Source of the DNA: Roridomyces roridus
Lineage: Eukaryota; Basidiomycota; Agaricomycetes; Agaricales; Mycenaceae
Direction of reading: 5' to 3'
Assembly: GCA_029378245.1 (NCBI GenBank)
Contig: JARKIF010000002.1
Coordinates: forward strand, 372,001-436,000
Length of the DNA stretch: 64,000 nt
The stretch's first letter is position 1. Each line of letters begins with the position of its first letter. A program made the position numbers and the translations under genes. The notes below the pieces were generated by a model. That model was not told where the DNA came from, ran no database searches, and was given only the letters and a program-made list of their open reading frames with translations. Shown piece by piece: positions 11,341-22,600 of this stretch.

Positions 11341-12138
11341 CAGCGCTTGCCGACTGATCCGCTGATGCGCCATCACCGCCATCACCGCCATCAGTTACGG
11401 ATCAGAAATCCGTTGTTATCAACAAACGTACACTCGGTCTACGCACGACAAGTCCCTCGAGAGGGATGTCGCCCGCCCGAGTAAGGAGGACAACGCTGTC
11501 ACTCGAACGATAGGACAACAGTACTTGTCCAGCGTGGGAAGGGTTGCTAGGACAGAATCCGACGCGCCGTGTTAGAACCCGACGAGGGGTTCAAACACAG
11601 TCACACACGAACGATAGGACAACAGTACTTGTCCAGCGCGGGAAGGATTGCTAGGACAGAACCCGACGCGCCGTGTTAGAACTCGACAGGGGGTTCAAAC
11701 ACAGTCACACAACATTCTCGGCATGATCCAGTGATCATGCCAAGGAGGGGTAACCTATAGGGTTACAGGAGACGCTCCACTTAACTCTATTAAGAGAGGA
11801 GCCGCATAGGGGTAATTAAGGGTCAGGGACCGATCGTACAGGAGAATGCTCCTGAGGGATTTAGTATTTATACTTGGGTAGAATCTCATGTACAGAAGAT
11901 TCTACCTCGTCTAATCTCCAGCGCTACTTTGGCTTACGGGTTACGTTCTCTTCCCTCACGGACACAACCCGACTCACCTATTCGCCGAGACTCAACTCGT
12001 CTTGTTGTGCACGACTTGTCTCCTCTCGACGTTCTCGAGCTCGTCGACCTTCTCGTTGTACCCGGCCGTGTCACCCACGCCGTTCCGCGTCTGATCCGAT
12101 CACCCGGCAAGCCGGCCTAGACGCTGTCGTTGACACTG
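11341..12138. mobile_element. ~0.8 kb insertion in exon 4 of the TPR gene
   Basis: The TPR reading frame stops making sense after DGFVH (about 12139) and resumes at about 11340. The inserted block begins CAGCGC and ends CACTG, with ATGAA at both borders (a possible 5-base duplication, imperfectly extended to 8). Inside are a 104-base tandem duplication, a GCCATCACC triplet-like run at 11372-11393 and, on the minus strand, TATAAATA near 11866-11873. It has no long open frame. It could be a solo LTR or a CAG...CTG-ended hAT-like element; the ends do not decide. Confidence 0.55.
11504..11711. repeat. 104-base direct tandem repeat
   Basis: Two adjacent units begin CGAACGATAGGACAACAGTA at 11504 and 11608. 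They are almost identical over the full period and include the boxes TTGCTAGGACAGAA and GGTTCAAACACAGTCACAC. They lie inside the ~0.8 kb insertion. Confidence 0.85.
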
Positions 12139-13862
12139 ATGAACAAATCCATCAACAGATTCTCCATCTGGTGCCAGCCTCCTATATCCTGAGAGATGCA
12201 GTATCAGTTTGAAACCTTTCTTTTTGGCTTCAAAAGCTTCAATGTGCTGATTGCTTGACACAAGGGCACGTCCAAGGACTACTAAACTTTTGAATGATAC
12301 ATAAACCACAAATTCTTCTGAGCTGTACTGTTGTATCTGTGTGTCTGCATGCAAATTGAGTTGCGTCATGAGTGGTTGGGATAGAGAGACAGCCTCTTGA
12401 GCAACAGCTATAGCTTCAGATAATCGGTCTGTCTGGTTGAGCTTCAAGAGATTGTCACTGAGTCTATAGGCATTCCTTGCAGCCACAATAGCATGCTCTG
12501 ATTTGTGCTCGTGATTTGATTGCAGATATTGCCATGTATCAAGTCCTTGTTCGCTGGTTTGGAGAGACAGGGTGTAATTTCCCTGTCTCTTGTGTCCAGT
12601 ACCTAAATCATCCTGCATCCACAAAACCCAAGGGCTGATTTGCGCTGCCCACCCAAGCTTAGCCATGTGGTTGCACATCTGGATGGCCCAGGTGTGCCAA
12701 GATATAGCCTCTGAGACTTTGCCTACGCTGCTCAGCTGTGTACCAACTTCAAATTCAATGTCTGTCCACTGGAGTTTAAATTGTGCAGGGTTATTGCACA
12801 AGATAATCATTCCGAGGATCTTGCACAGCAGGTTTTCAGGTGAAGTGAGCTGATCCTGGATGAACTGGGGGGTCTCAATATCTGGTATGTCATCTGTTTT
12901 TTTTATGCTCAGTTTGCCGCTAGCCAATGCTACACGGAGGTGATCAATGAGGCGCATTACTGAGACTGAAAGATATTGTGACTCTAGAGTTGCATGTTCT
13001 GTATCCTGGAGAAAATGTCAATCCGAAGTTTCAAACAGGGACACAGGTCATTTACAGATGATATGATCTCCATTGTTCGGATCATAATATCTTGCCCAAA
13101 CTTCTCCTCACGCAGAACACGGGCCATCATGCCTTCAAGGCGCTGCAGCCGAACTTGATTTTCTGTGTGGTTTACAACCACTGTTTGTTCAACTGCGCAC
13201 AGTAGTGTTGACTGTGGTGAATGCCATTTCTTCAACATGGTCTGCTGTTGTATTGATCTTTGCAATTCTTTGCTCATTCCGAGCAGTTGAGTATGCCTGC
13301 AAATGATGTTGAGATCCATGGGATGTAAAAAACTTGAACCACTGACTGTGAACTTGATGTAACATTTTATGACATGATCCTTCAGGCCCCGGATCTTATT
13401 CTCAATCTTGTCACGCTTTATCCACATTTTGAGCTGGGACCTGAATACCCGCAGTCCATGGTCCTGTTGCTTAGGAATAACACTGTGGCATAATCCAAGA
13501 ACATGTAACATCTCCCTGTGATAAATCTCATGGGAAAGCATCATCAATAATTAACCACAACAATGCTCACGCTTTCAAGTCCCCCAAAGCAGCCAAGAGT
13601 GCTGGTGCCATGTATTCATCTTCACATCCTCGGATGAGGTTTGCAATATCAGCAAGGGACCGAAGGATCTCATTTGTGAGGTCTCGAAGCTGTCGTCGAT
13701 TCTCAGACACCTGCATACTCTCAGATTAGCCAGATTCTACAAGGACAAAATTGAGATACACACCTTTTCAATGGAGTCCATGATACTCTGGCCGATTTCA
13801 ATGAGGTCCTTGATAAAGGTTGCCAGTGTGATGACCGTTGTGGTCACCGTAATTGGGTCCAT

Positions 13863-13925
13863 ACTCGAGCTTGAGGGATAACAAAGGTGAAGGAAGAGAG
13901 CAGGAGGGTCTGGGAAACAGCAGCT
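13863..13925 (-). promoter_or_regulatory. Leader of broken TPR gene, conserved with paralogue
   Basis: Read on the minus strand, the ~60 bases before the ATG contain GCTGCTGTTTCCCAGAC, a pyrimidine-rich run with CACCT-TGTTATCCCTCA, and end AGTATG. The leader of the paralogue at 63625-63689 has the same blocks in the same order and spacing. Conservation of non-coding leader shows the two genes are recent duplicates. Confidence 0.6.
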
Positions 13926-14189
13926 TTAAATATGTGTTAAAGGCGGCGGTGCAACAGTCGTGAGTGTTCCAACAGAAAGTCCATGATATGGATTGTCAGA
14001 TGCACATCGCACGCTTGGACTCAAAATAGCACTCCGGAGAAGGGGCCGTTCACAGTTCAAGCGCAGCTGGTACATTCCAGGCTTCGTGCTGAAAAATGAA
14101 AAATGAAAATATTCACGTTGGCCTTGTGCCGAAGCCCAGTCGAAGCGGACGCACCCGCACACGGTCAGAGCTACAAAAAAAAGTGCATT

Positions 14190-14960
14190 CAATCAAACGG
14201 TCATTCGCCCCAATCCAGAAGCCCCTCTCCAATGCCTCCGCCAGTGCGCGCAACGCAAGAACGTCTTCATTTAGCTCAACATTGCCGGTGTTTGACGTGA
14301 GATTGGGGGCAGAAACGCCTAGGGCGTGCTGCAGCGCCTAATCGCCCTCTGGACCGTGCAGTTTATCAATATTCGTGAGGAGCGCGGGGAAGTTTGGGTG
14401 TGCTTCGAGGGCTTTGCGGATGGCGGTCGAAGAAGCTTGAATGGTTTCGGTTCGAGGTATAAGGGATGCTGGCTGGGAATGTGGAGACGGACCGATAGCC
14501 TCGTATTGGCGCGTTTGTAGTGGTTTTGGATCGTCTCGTTTGAGAGGGTCGGGGTAAGCTGATTCCTCGGGAACGTAGGGCCATGTGAGGGAGGTTAGTG
14601 AACGGAGGGCTCATGGGTGGTGCGTTGTCGTTGAACAGTGGTTCTTCCTCGGGCTGCGGCGCCATGTACCAGTCCGTGGAAAATGAGACTTTGACCACGA
14701 GATATTCAAGTTTTGACCTTCCGCTTGCTCTACCCTCTCAGGAGCACATGGGACCTCTGTTCTCGTCGGAAATAGCGGTTTGAATCTCTGAAGCGGCGCA
14801 CCTCTATGCTTTTTGTGGCAGGGGAAGGAGCAACTGTTGATTGCTGCTGAGCGAAATCTCTTGGAGGACGGGCCACAAGGACTATACAGTCGCACATCCC
14901 GAGCAGGTGTATTTTTATCGTGCAAATGTGGCATTTCTTCTGGCGGTTTCTTGGAGCCAT
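14190..14960 (-). pseudogene. HIT-type zinc-finger protein relic
   Basis: On the minus strand ATG at 14960 opens MAPRNRQKKCHIC, the first half of a HIT zinc finger (CxxC). KYTCSGCAT follows in another frame, then CSFPCHKKH, matching the rest of a HIT finger (YxCxxC...CS-xxCxxxH). Further on, DWYMAPQPEEEPLF and then, in a third frame, LTSLTWPYVPEESAYPDPL lead to PNFPALLTNIDKLHGPEGD, an in-frame TAG at 14339-14341, and ALQHALGVSAPNL. HIT-finger proteins of this kind (Hit1/Bcd1/ZNHIT3-like) take part in box C/D snoRNP assembly. Several indels and the TAG break the frame and not all can be explained by introns, so I call it a decayed gene. Confidence 0.5.
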
Positions 14961-15599
14961 TTTGTGGAGTATTTGAGGTGGTGGTTTGATTCAAGAAGGG
15001 CGCCATCAAACGACCTTCTCACTTTGCCCAAACGAGTTGCCCCATCGCGTTCAGCTCTCGGACGGTGCTTTCAGATCGCCCACCCGTCTACCGAGTCTGT
15101 AATGCCGCCATGTCAAGAGGGCGCCGACGCCTTCCCGCAAGCCCAGGCCCATTCCCGTCTAACACCGACTCGGATCTCTCCACCATGACGCATGCCATTC
15201 CCAGAGCGTATACGATGTCGTGCTCGTTGGGCGCCTTTCAATGACCTCGACTTGCTTGTTCGATATCCTCCACATTGATGAGCATCCCACCGAGATGGGA
15301 TACAGTCCCGGACTATCAAGCTAGTACACTGTTGGAACTCCACACGAGATCTAATGGGACGCTTTAGGTTCTGCGGAACATTGGCGGTGTCATGACCGCA
15401 TGCACCGATCCCAGCTGGGCATTCGGCCCGTCACTGGCAGTGGCAACGCCGAAAAGATGACTTCTCAAGCTGTAAAAAATCGCGTTAGACGTGCGCGGTC
15501 CTGCCCCGACTTTATGGACTGTGGTGGACAGATGCATGCATCCTGCTACACCAGGGGCTTATTGCGAAACAAGATTACTGCGGTGCGTTGGGCTCAAAC

Positions 15600-17150
15600 T
15601 CTGCTGTATTCCGCGCTCATAGGGGTGCAGCAGCGTCGCACGGTGCTGCCCAACGCGACTCGGATGGCCTTTTCCCAGCCGTACAGTCTCAAAGAAGCCC
15701 GCCAGCACGCACCCCGTCGAGGTTGTGATCGAGTACGCCAACTTCAACCGTCCGGGCGTGGTATCTTTTGGCTCCGACGGTGCAACGAGTCACGTTCGGC
15801 GGTGCATCGGTCAAATCGGGGACGGCGAGTGGCAGGGTGTTCTCGATGCGCGGGTGATCAGTGACCACCAAAATCAATTTCCGTGAGTGCTCGTTGAGTT
15901 GCCAGGAGTTGAGAATTCATCGTGATTCACAGTGGACATCAAGTACAAGTACAAGTGCCTTGTCCACTCCAAGAACGAGGGAATCACAATGCTCATTCCG
16001 CGAGGCGAATTCGGTACGCTTCTATGTGCAGCTGCAGACGTCCGAGGGCGCGAGAAGGTCACCTCCATCGGTGCGTTCCATTCGTATCATCTTGTGCTGG
16101 TGCTGATAGCACACAGCCCAGGACAAGGTGACGCAGGACATCTTCACGCTCGTTGACCTGGAAGTGCGTATCCTTTGGCTTGCTCGCGCTTCTCTCACTG
16201 ATCCGCTGGATAGACTCAGCCTCGCGATGAAGGGCCTCGGCGAACCAGAGGTCTTGCTTCCCTCGTACGAGCAAGAGCTCCTCCATTTCGATGTGGCGTG
16301 CATACCGGTGGCTGTTCTCCGGACGCGCTCCAAGCTGACGTGACGCACCTCCCTGGATGGCGTCGACACGGAGAAGTTTATCGCAGAACATGTTCTTCTC
16401 TTCTGGGTGAGGGGAAGTCTACTTTGGCAATGAATGCGTTGCCTGTGGTGGCTGGGCGGCATGGGGGTGCTTTTAATCCGCGTGGTGGGAAGCTCATCCA
16501 CTGACACCTGGACCGGCGATGCGGACGGCGGTTGGGAGTCAGGCCCGCCTGTAGCAAGAGTGCGTATCGAGGCTTCTTGTCATCTATGTTTCTGATGACT
16601 TGGCTGCAGGGTGAAGATGAACGGAGCGTTCAGGATCCACGTGTTTGTGGGCGATCTGCTCAAGACCAAAGCGCTCTCGACCGGTTTATTGATCCTCCTC
16701 CTTCCTTCCTTCAATCGCCACCGTGTGCATGGAGGGGTCCTTCTGATTTTTGTCAATCGTGGATGGGCCTGCGGCGGTTATGAATCACACCCCTGCCGCG
16801 AGGAACGCGCATGTACCGTGCGTCGTCCCTTTCTTTCCCTTGTACCAGTCTGGACTAACGAGCACGTAAATGCACACAGCTTCCTCGCCACCGTCCGCAC
16901 GCAGTGGTATGAGTGGTGGGAGATAGACGTGGACATACCGAGCCCGCTGCGACTGTAGCGCTCGCAGGTGTATGCCAACTCCTTGTTTGACAGGAAGGTG
17001 CCTGAGGTGCGGACGAATCTGGACGAATGGCATCACAAGTATGGGCAATGGTCCGGCAAGGTGCGATTGTGATCGTGGGGGCCTGATTTTTATGTTCGGG
17101 CGGTTGCGGAGTGAGGAGGGGTGGTTGGGGCCCAATGGTACGTTTTCTCT
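15600..17150 (+). pseudogene. Unrecognised multi-exon coding relic
   Basis: Several plus-strand segments read as protein. One runs from about 15660 (SKKPASTHPVEVVIEYANF, then GVVSFGSDGATSHVRRCIGQ, GDGEWQGVLDARVISDH) to a GTGAGT donor at 15883. After an apparent 48-base intron ending CAG it continues DIKYKYKCLVHSKNEGITML and IPRGEF. Later pieces include DKVTQDIFTLVDLE (about 16120), STDTWTGDADGGWESGPPVA (about 16496), NGAFRIHVFVGDLLKT (about 16618) and FLATVRTQWYEWWEIDVD (about 16882), then YANSLFDRKVPEVRTNLDEW after a stop. Stops and frame changes between pieces suggest decay. I do not recognise the family. Confidence 0.35.
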
Positions 17151-17656
17151 TTATTCTTTGGGGATCACGTGCTGATGGACTGTGGGCCAGATTCTGCCGG
17201 ATTTTGCAAGATTTTTTGGAGGTATTAGGGTCGGATTTCAAGGCTAAATTGGATGACCAGATCTCGTCCCAGTTGTAACGGTTGAGCATTCAGTGGGCAC
17301 TTGGAATTGTGAAGCGATTTCGGCATCACGATTTGATCGTGACCTATCAGATGCACTGCCGCCCCTTATTTCTGTGATTGGTCCTACAATCTATGTACCC
17401 GTTGGGCAGTGTCGGTCCTCGGACAAATTTTCGGAATAAGATCTATTGATTTCACACCCGGAATGAATATTGCACACCCTCTCTATGTAAAGCGCGCGAG
17501 TCAGAATCGGCCAGACGAGAGACCTTTTCCCGGTCGTCCCAGCAGAATAAACGCCGGACTCACGCGCCAACTCAAATCAGTTCAACTTCCATCGGAACAA
17601 GTAGTCAAGTTCTGTGGATAATTTCTCGCGAGGCGTGTCTAATTCACACACGTTGC

Positions 17657-18210
17657 CAAGAGATCACCGGATCAGAAATCAAAGACATCGGGTCGGAAAA
17701 GTGAATTAGTGGGGGCAAGCCCCCTCCCTCCCTCTTTACATAAGCCATCAATTTCCTTTTTTGGCATCTTGTTCTCACACTGCCACTTGCAAATTTGTGC
17801 TGCCAGCCTAGTCTCGGGACCAGACTCTAGTACAACTGACGAACAAGTAGTTGTATAGACTGCCAGCCCTCCCAGTATCTCAGAGCGCCTCCGAAAGGCA
17901 TCAAGAATGTTCACAAGGGCTTTGAATGGCTTTGCCTACTCATCCTGGTGCTGAAAGCTCATATGACCTCGGCGGGAACACATTGATTGTCATCAATGAT
18001 TGATGAACAGGACCAAATTTGGAAATTTTCATCAGATCTGTACTTTTCCCTACTCTTCTTGCAAGAAGCACTTTGAATGACCCCGGACAGGCCTCAGGAA
18101 GCCTGCCTGAGAGGCCTGGAACCCCATGAAAAAAAAGTGAATTAAGGATGCTCAGACCCTCCCTCCCCTCCCTACCCGATCTCATCAATTTCTGATCCGG
18201 TGATCTCTTG
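17657..18210. mobile_element. 554-base hAT-like MITE
   Basis: The ends CAAGAGATCACCGGATCAGA and its reverse complement are flanked by CACGTTGC at 17649-17656 and 18211-18218, a perfect 8-base target duplication. An 8-base duplication with CA...TG termini fits the hAT superfamily. There is no coding capacity. Inside is the 51-base copy of the mini-insertion (17809-17859). Confidence 0.8.
17809..17859 (+). mobile_element. 51-base mini-insertion with 9-base TSD
   Basis: This is the second copy of the element at 3557-3612. It begins TAGTCTCGGGACCAGACT and ends AGTTGTATAGA, flanked by perfect CTGCCAGCC repeats at 17800-17808 and 17860-17868. Relative to the first copy it lacks five bases in the middle and differs at a few positions. 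Both hairpins are kept. Confidence 0.7.
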
Positions 18211-18218
18211 CACGTTGC

Positions 18219-19622
18219 CCACCTAAAGTAACAATAGACATAGATGGAAGCAGGACTTTTTGAAAAGAGGCTCGCATCGACACGGCTGATTCCGAATTGG
18301 ACACAGTCGGACCGGGTCCGGGGTAAAGAACATGTTATAAGAAGGCGGAGACGGTATGTTTAGTCCGAGAGATTCTCATTGGAGTGAAGGGGGTAAGTAT
18401 AGTCGAGGGTGGTCTCGAGTCGGAGTTCTAGACTTCAAATCGACAGTTGACATATGGCGGCGGGACCGTAGAGCTTTCCTTTTGAGTTTAAACAAAACAG
18501 AGGACAGACTCGAAATGACTACTATATGAGACCCCCCACCTGGCCGCACAGGCTACCTGGCCACTTACTCCATACAAGCCTGTTGATCGAATATTCTTGC
18601 TTCAATGTAGTCGCATATTGGAAGGGATGTACATAGCTCATCGCGAACCGAAATTGGACTTGATTGACGCAGTTGACGTGATGTTGTGCCTGTCAACAAT
18701 CGGGGCGGAGGGCCGTAACACGTGATTTCTTAATTTGCCCATGGCGTCGCTTGCATTTGACTCACTCTTTCTCGACGACCACCCCACCAATTCGGGACCT
18801 CTGGGGCTTCTTACACTCAGCGGACCCCGGGCTATCTGCTCCTCAACGATCAGGCCACCTGTTCTACCCCAACTTCCACCATATCGGCCAAGATTCCAAC
18901 TGAAGCAACGAATTCCAGCACTCAGCGCGTCAGATCGTCACCTTTGTATCGGACCCAGTTTTTCTGGTACCATCTTCAAACTCTCCACGGTCTGTAAGGA
19001 CCTTCTAGGCATGCTATTGGCGATACTAATATGATTTTAGCCAGCTTGAATTCCCGTCGCTGGAGCCGATTGCTACTCGACCCCAGTTTCCGCATGCCGA
19101 ACGTGGCGAGATTTTATGAGGGGATGGGGAACCACGGCGGCGTAAATGGTTACCAAGGTGCGTACGTGGAACCTTCTCCTCGATGTACCCTGCTCACTTT
19201 GTCTGTATACCCCGTCACGGCTTCGGGCGAGGGCTCGTCGTCACACGTGTTTTGCCCACTTTTCTACCACATCAAAACACGACCACCACATGTACCCCAC
19301 CCTCTCCCACCGTCTTTAAATGCAATATTAGCATCTTCTCAACCCTCTCCTTCGCTACTGTGGCTGTTCATGGGCGTTGGCGGCTGATGAGCTGGCAGGA
19401 GGCGGGACAGCATATCACACCTTCCCGCTCTTTTCGGCACACTTGTCGCTTCTCCCGACCCTCAAAGGGCTTTATGGTCATTGAAAAGCCCCAAAGTCGA
19501 CTCCCCGACCGTCTCCACTCGACGCATCAGTCTTTTGACAAATTACTTGGCACTTGATCTCGCTTGAGCCCGCGGTGCCGCCAGCCATAAAGTGCTCAAG
19601 GGCACAAGTAGTCAGAACAGTA
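18219..19622. other. Gene-free stretch downstream of transposase
   Basis: No gene is supported. A plus-strand frame from 18741 (MASLAFDSLFLDD) reads for about 95 residues, but it has no recognisable domain and no convincing partner exon. I leave it uncalled. Confidence 0.4.
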
Positions 19623-22600
19623 TTATTTTAAAAATTCATACATGTGGTGGTCTGCGTATGGATTTACAAAAAATCTGTTGAAAGCATCTAAAGTATCCGA
19701 GAAATGAAAGTCCTCGGGGAGCACACGCGTACCGTAGACCCCGATCAAGTGCGCGCCGCGCGCAATGGACTGCATGGGAACGATAGCAAGGGAGGGCTCT
19801 CGCCGCTGAAGCTCGGGCTCGACCACCCACATCCCCGTGTCCGGGTCGACAGCATCTCCCACAGGCACAAACCAATGGATGAGCGCGCACCGATAATCCT
19901 TGCCTAGATATGGAAAAGAAAAGAAAAGAAGGACACAGCCAATGACGAGGCCAGCCATAGCAGGCCCCCCGACGTCTATGAAAACAGTGTCATGACGAGC
20001 ATAGCCATGCCAATTGGGGTTGGCCCGGATCCGTTCGCTGTACATCCCGCCGGCGCCACACAGATCACTTGGAGCATAAAAGTGAGCAATCGCAGAGTGA
20101 AAGACTCAGAGATGGCCACCAAAAACGGGGCAGTCGTCAAGTGCAATGTCGTCAACTGGGCCATAGAGCTCCTCGTGCAAAAAGTGGCGGAAGAGGACGG
20201 GGAATTGAGGCTGCTCAATGTGGGCAGCGAGTGCGTCGAGTTCCTTTGGATAGCCGCGAGCTATGCAAGCATGAGTGGATTATAAGAATGAGAGGAAAAG
20301 GACGCACCTGGTGTACGGCCAAGCTCCACCGATGTCAGGCACTTGGGGTCGTGATTGACCTCATCGTTGTCGTCATCATCCGCATTAACGACGGCCGCAG
20401 CAACCATTTGGGGCTGGCATCCATCGAGGACCATAGCGGTGTATGATGAGGTCGTGCCGATGAGCATGCCTCGCGCACGGAATGAGACTGCTGCTGCGGC
20501 GAGTTTTTCGAGGCGAGAGATGGAGCGGAGCATTTGAGGAAGTGCATTGAAGCGGCTGGAGCGTCGCCATGGCTCCTTCACGGCCTTGATGTGCTTGGAC
20601 TCAGTAATGGAGGAGCAGAGACCGTTGGGGGAGCCAAAGAGCCGTATGGATCGGATGTAATGGACGAGGGAGTGTTGGCGGGGGAGGGATAGGTCGACAC
20701 GGACTCCGGTGTCAATGAATATATTGCGGTAGTGATGGAATCGGTCAATCGTTGACCGAATGGTGTCGAGGTCGTCTGCCGAGATGCTATTACGACGCAC
20801 GAGGTAGCAGGTGTCCATGAATGCAGTCAGGCATCGAATCATGTCCGAGGGTAGGTAGCCAGCCACAGCCGCCAGGTATACCTAGCTGGTAGGTTAGCTG
20901 GTGCGGCTTGCATTCAAGAAGGCGATCTGACCTTCATCAGGGCCTTCGAATCGTCGCCGGTCCATTGATGGAAGTCCCATCCGTCGGGGAAGCGGCGAAG
21001 GCCAGGGAACTCGCAGACGGCCGAGATCCTATTGATAGTCAGTGGGAGCCATGCTGAATCAAAGACAGCTTACCTGCGATCGATGTCTTGAATAATCTCG
21101 AGAGCACGCTTCTCCCCGTGCATGACGTGCAAATAGTCGTTCACCCAAGATACGAGATGGTCCTTGAAGGTGCCCTTGATGACCTGATGGAGCAGATCGG
21201 ATGAGAGCAGCTCGTGGATATCCGCGCGAGGGAAATGCATCGTAAAAGGCTTGAAAGTGAAAGTAAGAAGAATGCACATTGATTATTACACTAATGCACT
21301 CACCGCAACGTCGGCGCGTATCCCAAAGTCGTCCCACAGAATGCCCAGGTCGAATTGTGTGATCAAGAACTCAGTCGTGGTCTGGGTGCGAAGGCGAGCT
21401 CCTTTCTTGTCAAGATCGTCCGGTTCTGCGTCACATCTACGTTGGTCAGAGCCCACGTACGGAGGAAGCAATAAGGAACACACTTTGGACACCACCCCTG
21501 GACGACAGTCGCTAACCAAACTTGCTCGGGGTAGTCTGCGATGTATGGGCCTAGTCCGTAGACGACGCGGCGGAAATGATGATCCGGGCATTGCACAATT
21601 TCCGGAATGGTCATTGCCGCCTTGAGAGGCTGAAAGACCCGTGCCATGCACGCATGATACATCTGCCGCACAAATTTCTGATATGCTGGCCGCGCACGAT
21701 GCTTTTTGCTGGCTAGAATGAGAAGCATCAGCATCGGAGACTCTGTATGAAAGCATTCACATACTCTTGGGGATTGGAAGAAAGGCTGCGGGTAGAACCC
21801 CATTGCCATGAGCACGACGTGCCGTGCCTGTGAGCACACCGGGGGAGATGTAGACGGGGTGGAATTCTTGATGCCCCGTACCAACAGAAACGGTCGTTTT
21901 GTCGCTACTGGCTACGACCGGTACAAACGCCGAGCCATGTGTTTGAGGATCTTCCGCAATTTCGTCCTAAACACGGGCTCATCAGGGCGTGGAGTAACTG
22001 AGCGACCGAGAACACTCACCGCTTGTTTCCAAGCCCAGTCGCCAGACATCAAGTTGGAGTAAACACGTTTGCTGGCGTGATTGAATTGGCGATATGGAAC
22101 GAGGTTGACGTGCTGGCGGAACACGGTTGTGGAGAGCTGATTGTGGAGTAAAAGTCGGGTGTTACGAGTACAGAGCTCATAGGTGCGCATCATCCATTTC
22201 GGAGGCTGACCAGGAGGAAGAGGGCCGGAATAACGGAGGGTGTATGTTCTCCATGGTGCCTGGCCATCACGGATGGTGTCAATGGCCGCATACATCTCGC
22301 GAGCATCCTTCCAAGGCGCCGTTGCCCCGTACTTCATTACTGATGCTGCCCAAATGTCAAGAGCGGTGTTGATGTATAAAGCCATTTTTCATTGAAAAAT
22401 ATCTGGCTCAAGTGGTAGGCAGAGACGATCCTGCAGGTCACATGTCAGGCTATTTCGGCTTGACGTAAGTCCAAGACACAGATCACATGATCTCAAGTTG
22501 AGTGAGACAAGACAGAGACGCAGGTGGCAAGTTGAGACGCGACTCGGAGACGCAGGTCATGTGGCTTCCAAGTTAGGTTCTATGATGAAATTATGTGATA

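Larger units (their letters stand above)
6977..13862 (-). pseudogene. TPR-type Rhizoctonia-family gene, broken by two insertions
   Basis: The start ATG is at 13862. Exon 1 (13764-13862) encodes MDPITVTTTVITLATFIKD and 14 further residues. Exon 2 is 13571-13710, exon 3 is 13056-13515, and exon 4 starts at 13005; the introns are 50-55 bases. Exon 4 encodes repeated helical segments like tetratricopeptide repeats (for example KVSEAISWHTWAIQM and LSEAIAVAQEAVSLSQP). It is interrupted at about 12138 by a ~0.8 kb insertion and resumes at about 11340 (QLCNLAEANELSLL). It is interrupted again after ASESG at 10568 by a 3.36 kb element and finishes at 7197-6977 (last residues EEDII). Removing the 3.36 kb element and one target duplication joins ASESG to YVVQV exactly in frame. 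The family is known to me only as large hypothetical proteins of Rhizoctonia and Ceratobasidium; function unknown. A second copy starts at 63690. Confidence 0.75.

Noticed and set aside
15550..15640. Third copy of the hairpin repeat (GGGGCTTATTGCG)
   Set aside because: Only about 12 bases match and the stem partner is missing, so chance cannot be excluded.
18735..19034. Plus-strand frame starting MPMASLAFDSLFLDD
   Set aside because: It has a fair start but no recognisable domain, and the next possible exon contains stops.
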